This document shows positions 49,101 through 55,100 of a stretch of 64,000 nt of DNA, in pieces. The notes below the pieces were generated by a model. That model had not been told where the DNA came from and searched no databases. It saw nothing but the letters and a program-made list of their open reading frames with translations. A program made the position numbers and the translations under genes. The stretch comes from Amyelois transitella (taxonomy: Eukaryota > Arthropoda > Insecta > Lepidoptera > Pyralidae). Numbering within the stretch: position 1 is the first letter of the stretch; each line of letters starts with the position of its first letter. The DNA lies in NCBI RefSeq assembly GCF_032362555.1, contig NC_083506.1:12137501-12201500 (forward strand), written 5' to 3'.

Positions 49101-52100
49101 TTAGTATAATGAAAAATAGATGTTGGCCGATTCTCAAACCTACTCAATACGCTCACAAAATTTAATGAGAATCGGTCAAGCCGTTTCGGAGGAGTACGGC
49201 AAAGAACATTGTGGCACGAGAATTTTATATATAACTAGCGGACCCGACAGACTTCGTTCTGTCAAAAAGATTTGTAATATGACAGTTTTTTGTTCCCATC
49301 TATTAGACCTACATTGCTTAGACAACAGTGAACTTTATACATTAGCAATAAAGCTCAAATTGACTGTACGTATTAGTTAGAAAACATTTGTATGTGATAA
49401 AGAAAAGGACTGTTTTGAAGGTTTTTCAGGCAATTATTTGGTATTTTTTCACCGTAAAAACCATCCTTGAGCTTCGACGAATATTAAAAAAAAAAGAATT
49501 GGCCAAATTGGTCCAGGCGTTCTTGAGTTATGCGGTTACCAACCAAGATTTGTATAACTTACAGAGTCATCGCGTGGAACAAGATAGGTCCTTCACCACC
49601 GTCTGGTCACTCTCAGGTGTGCACCACGCAACCGGACGTGCCGTACAAGAACCCCGACAACGTGGAGGGGAAGGGAAGCAATCCTACCAACATGGTCATC
49701 TCTTGGTCGGTCAGTATCACTACAAATAAAGAAATGTTTTTTTTTTTTTTTTTTTTTTTTTAAATAAATATATACAGTACAAATTACACAGATTGTGTTA
49801 GCCTCGAATTAAGTTTGAAACTTGTGTTACGAGATACTAACTCTACGATACTATATTTTATAATATCCTACTACTATTATAAAGGCGAAAGTTTGTATGG
49901 ATGTATGGATGTTTGTTACTCTTTCACGCAAAAACTACTGAACCGATTACCATGAAATTTGGTATGTAGGTAGCTGAAGACCCAGAATAACACATAGGCT
50001 ACTTTTTATCCCAGAGTTCCCGCGGGATTGATAGGGTTTCCATGCGGACGAAGTCGCGGGCGGCCTCTATACTTATATAGATAAACATCCAAGACCCAGG
50101 CCAATCAGAAAAAGTTCTGTTCTCATCATGCCCTGGCCGGGATTCGAACCCGGGACCTCTGGTGTCACAGACAAGCGTACTACCGTTGCGCCACAGAGGC
50201 CGTCAACATATAAAACAAAGTCGCTATTTTAGTCTGTTTGTCTGTATGCTTAAATCATTAAAATAACGCAACGGATTTTGATGCGGTTTTTTGTAACAGG
50301 TAGAGTGATTCAAGAGGAAGGTTTTTATGTATAATAACATTTATAATTTTGCACCCGTGCGAAGCCGGGGCGGGTCGCTAGTTTGTAATAATACACTGTT
50401 ATGTCATGTACATATAAAAATAAAAATAATCACGCCACTTTCCCGGAGGGGTAGATAAAAGACATTCGTGTATTTCTGTTTCTTACATACATACATATGG
50501 TCACGTCTATATCCCTTGCGGGGTAGACAGAGCCAATAGTCTTGAAATGACTGAATGGCCACGTTCAGCTATTTGGCTTAATGATAGGATTGAGATTCAG
50601 ATTTCTGTTACTTACTTGTTAATTGACACCGGATTATTTATCTGGTTGAATAAAATTAGTAAGTAAGTTAAAAATTAAATGCCATAAATAAACACTTAAC
50701 GTCTTAATATATTTTGATTCCTATTATTTATATAATGTGTGCCGTGTGGTATCCGGCACCGATATAAAAAGAATAGGACCACTCCATCTCATTCCCATGG
50801 TTGTCGTAAAATGCGACTAAGGGATAAGCTTATATGAACTCGGGATTCTTCTTTTAGGCGATGTGTCACAAACCTGTCACTATTTGAATCTCAATTCTAT
50901 CATTAAGCCTAACATCTGAACGTGGCCTATCAGTCTTTCAGGACTGCTGGCTCTGTCCACCCCGCAAAGGATATAGACGTGATTATATGAATGAATTACA
51001 GACTTGTAGAGAATGCTATTAGCAGCATTAAGTCCACCTATTTAAATAAATAAATAAACCAAAACTAATATAATATTTCCACATGCTAAAATGATTATTG
51101 TATTCCACAGAAAATGCCTCAGATCGAGCACAACGGCCCCGGGTTCTACTACCTGGTGTCGTACAGGCGGAACATCACCGGAGAGAATTACCAGAGTCAG
51201 AAGGTACAGTTTTTTTTTTAACTTCACCTTCATAGGCCACGTTCAGCTGTTTGGCTCAGTTATAGAGTTGAGATTCATATAGTGACAGGTTGCTAGCCCA
51301 TCGCCTACAAAAAGAATCCCAAATTAATGAGCCTATCCCTTAGTCGCTTTTTACGACATCCATGGGAAAAGATTAAGTGGTCCTATTCTTTTCCTATTAG
51401 TGCCGGGAACCACATGGCATTCAGAAAAGGTAATTTGAGGTAATTTTCGCATTCTGATTTTGTTATCTAGGAATTTGACTTCCAATTTAATTTTTCTTTG
51501 TTAAAATTTGTATTTCACATCGATGTATAGTTTTAATGTGTAATAAAGACTTACTAATTGACTTGTTCTAGGTGTCCGACTGGCAGCAGACGCAACTAGT
51601 AGTGCCCAATACGCCCACCTTCCAGCCCTACAGGATTAAGGTAATGACCACACTTATTCAAGGTAATGATGAACACTTCCAAACTGCCTATCATCCAAAT
51701 GTGATATAATCACAGTTGCAGAAAAATACTAGGTTTTATTTGACAAAAGATCTTTAGATACCATTTATAATTTATATTATCATTTTATATTTAGCCTGCT
51801 GTTCAACCTTAGAGGAGGAAGTCCAACCCACAGCAATGATCATAAACTTTGTTTGATGATGAACGATGTTTTGCAGGTGGTAGCTGGCAACTCCAAAGGC
51901 ACAGCCAACGTCGCTCCCGTGGAAGTTTACGGTTGGTCAGGAGAAGACATCCCACTGGAAGCCCCCACCAACTTCAGCCTGGTACAAGTGATCTCTGGAT
52001 CCACCGCTGTGCTCAACTGGAATCCAGTACCACCGGAGTCTGTCAGGGGACACTTCAAAGGGTACAAGATTCAGACCTGGATCGACGGCGAAGAAGACAA

Positions 52101-55100
52101 ACTGAAGGAGATTCTAGTCAAAGCAGACGCGACCAGCGCTTTAGTCTCAAAATTCAAGCCTTACAAGAAGAATTATGCCAGAATCTTGGCCTACAACGGA
52201 GTCTTCAATGGACCACCGAGCGAAACACTGAGCTTCTTAGCACCAGAAGGTCCACCGGGAACAGTTCGCTCGTTCGAAGCTTATCCAATTGGAGCGTCCG
52301 CCATGTTGCTGAAATGGGAGAAACCAATGGACGAGAACGGCATCCTCACCGGCTACAAGATATACTACCAGAAGGTCAAAGACACGGAACTGGGCCCCAT
52401 TCGCGAGAGGAAGAAGGAGATCGATCCAAAATTCGACCGAGCAAAGTTGGCGGGCCTCGAACCCAACACCAAATACAGGATTGAGATTCGCGCTAAAACC
52501 AAAGCCGGCGAGGGGGATAAATATTACGTGGAGCAGACTACTAGGGGTGTAGTTTCGGCGAAACCTGATGTGCCGTTGTTTGAGACACAAACTCTGCCAG
52601 CTAAGGAGGGAACGGCGCATATTTTAGTGCGTTGGTTGCCAACTTTGGACGGTCACCCCGGAACACACTTTGTGGCGTGGTACAAATTAAAGGGGCACCC
52701 GAAATGGTTGCGAACGAACGAGGTGACTGACGATGATTATGTCGTGTTGACGGGGCTGGAGCCGGGCCAGGAGTATGAGGTGAAGCTGACGGCTCACGAC
52801 GGAGAGTACTTCAGTACCAGTGAAACGAGGCTTGTTGATACTACGATTGGTGAGTACGATTATTGTTTTAATTTTGATTGGTTTACTTTTCCCCAGCATA
52901 GAGTAGAACTATTTAAAAAGAAATATAAAGATTCGATAGACTGTGCCTATAAATATTCTTTTTTAGCACTCCCAACTCCTTTCATTTAATCTTTTACTTT
53001 TCAATGCTCGTGTTGTATAACCCGAATGTTTTTTTTCCATATGGTTCAGTAATAATGCAGGACGATAAAATGGCTATCCCCACTGACGTTCTTGTGGTTT
53101 TGCTCACAATTCTCTGTCTTAACATTGATAATTTTTGCACTCCACTCGGCACCATCAATTGTTAAGTTGATCCAGTGACGGCCGCGATCGTGCAATTACT
53201 TCTTTTTATACAATATTAGCTGTGCCCGCGACTTCATCCGCGTAGAATAGTTATTTTGGGCATCATTGAAGCCCTCAAGAATGAACAATTTTCCCCGATT
53301 TTTTCACATCTTCCATTATTTCTATGCTTTTATAGTTGCAGCGTGCGTTGAAAGCCTTCCTCGATAAATGGTCTATTAAACGCAAAAATCCGCGAAAAGA
53401 TTTTTCAATTCGAACCTGTAGTCCCTGAGATTAGCGCGTTCAAACAAACAAACGAACGGTTCAGCTCTATAATATTAGCATAAATGGAAAGCTAATTCAG
53501 AACGTTTCAATACCACAGACGGTCCAGTAATAATGCGCGACGACAAGATGGCGACCGCCGGCTGGTTCATCGGCGTGATGCTGGCGCTGGCGTTCCTGCT
53601 GCTGGTGCTGGTGCTGGTGTGCGTGGCGCGGCGCAACCGCGGCGGCAAGTACGACGTGCACGACCGCGAGCTGCAGCACGGCCGCCGCGACCACGCCGAC
53701 GGCGGCTTCCACGAGTACACGCACCCGTGAGTGGCGCTAGTGTTCCACTTTCCACGAGTACACGGAGGAAAACCTCTTTGACGGCCTGTGTGGCGCAGCG
53801 GTAGTACGTTTGTCTGTGACACCGGAGGTCCCGGGTTCCGGTCAGGGCATGATGAGAACAGATCTTTTTCTGATTGGCCTGGTACTTGGATGTTTATCTA
53901 TACAGGGTGACATTTAAAACAACTGCATCCTTTTAAACATAGACTATACCCATGCTTCTGAGCCGTTTCAGCCTATTTTTTATTTAAATTAAACGTCATC
54001 ATTTTCACATTTATAAAACCCTTCAAAAACTACGTCACACGCTTTATTAAAGACCAATACTACAAAAAGAAATTAAAACTAAACATGTAAATAAATGTCT
54101 GAAAAATAAATTATTTTTCTAGTATCAAGATCAAGTAAAGAACAGAGTTGTCGAGATCGCTCAGCTGAATGAATTGTGTCGTTGACCTCTGAATCTTACG
54201 CGTCGCTTTTCCGCCGGCCGGGGTGATATTACGTATTTAGGATTGTGGATTTTGATACTTTTATTTTTTTTCGTACTTTCTGAAATATGGACCGATATTT
54301 TTCTTTTAACGTTTTTAAATATCCTTTAGATGAGTACACTTAACAGTTAAATTTATGCAGTTGGATTAAAAGTCACCCTGTATAATTATTTATTATGAAA
54401 TATGGTATCGTTGAGTTAATATATCGCAACACAAGTTTCGAACTTGCTTCGAGGCTTACTCAATCTGTGTAATTTGTCACATATATATAAATAAAACCAA
54501 CCGACTGGGAGAGGCGCCTTGATAACACAAGATGGCGGCAAGTAGGTACGACATGAGTGGCCCCTCCCGTTACAGTAACCTTAATACCCAGGGCTCCCTG
54601 ACTGGACACTTTGAAACCAGGGATCAACAGCTATTTTTTTTATAGATAGAGTGATTCAGGATCAATATCTGTTGTGTTTTAAAGATCTAAGCATAGGGTC
54701 AGACGCGGCAAGCGACTTTATTTTCCTTATTAAAAGGATAAAATCGTAGATATTATAGCGAAGAAAAATTCTGCCAGTACGTTCTTCTGCGCGTATAATG
54801 TTAATATTTGAACTCTTCTGCCAGGTTGGATAACAAATCGAGGCATTCGATGAGCAGCGGCACCAAACCGGGCCCGGAGAGCGACACCGACTCTATGGCG
54901 GAGTACGGTGAAGGAGAAACAGGTTAGTTTCTTCGCAAACTAATACTAAATTGTGCTCGGAGTCTGTAGAATATAACTACGACGAATGTCACAGTGGGGG
55001 TCAAGAAAGAATGCGCTCTCTAACAAGAAAGCAAACGTTCTAGCAGCTCACTCCAGCCATTATTTGGCTCGTATAATCGGCACTTATATCTCGTTCCCAT

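Noticed and set aside
50141..50190. tRNA gene on the minus strand
   Set aside because: The tRNA-like part is followed by the SINE body and poly(A) tail, with a second copy at 53784; it is a SINE head.
51849..52484. 211-codon frame overlapping Nrg exon 13
   Set aside because: Same strand, wrong frame; Arg/Ser-rich composition typical of a frameshifted reading of FNIII domains.
53475..53822. Several frames on both strands over the Nrg membrane exon
   Set aside because: Caused by high GC content of the exon, which removes stop codons in all frames.
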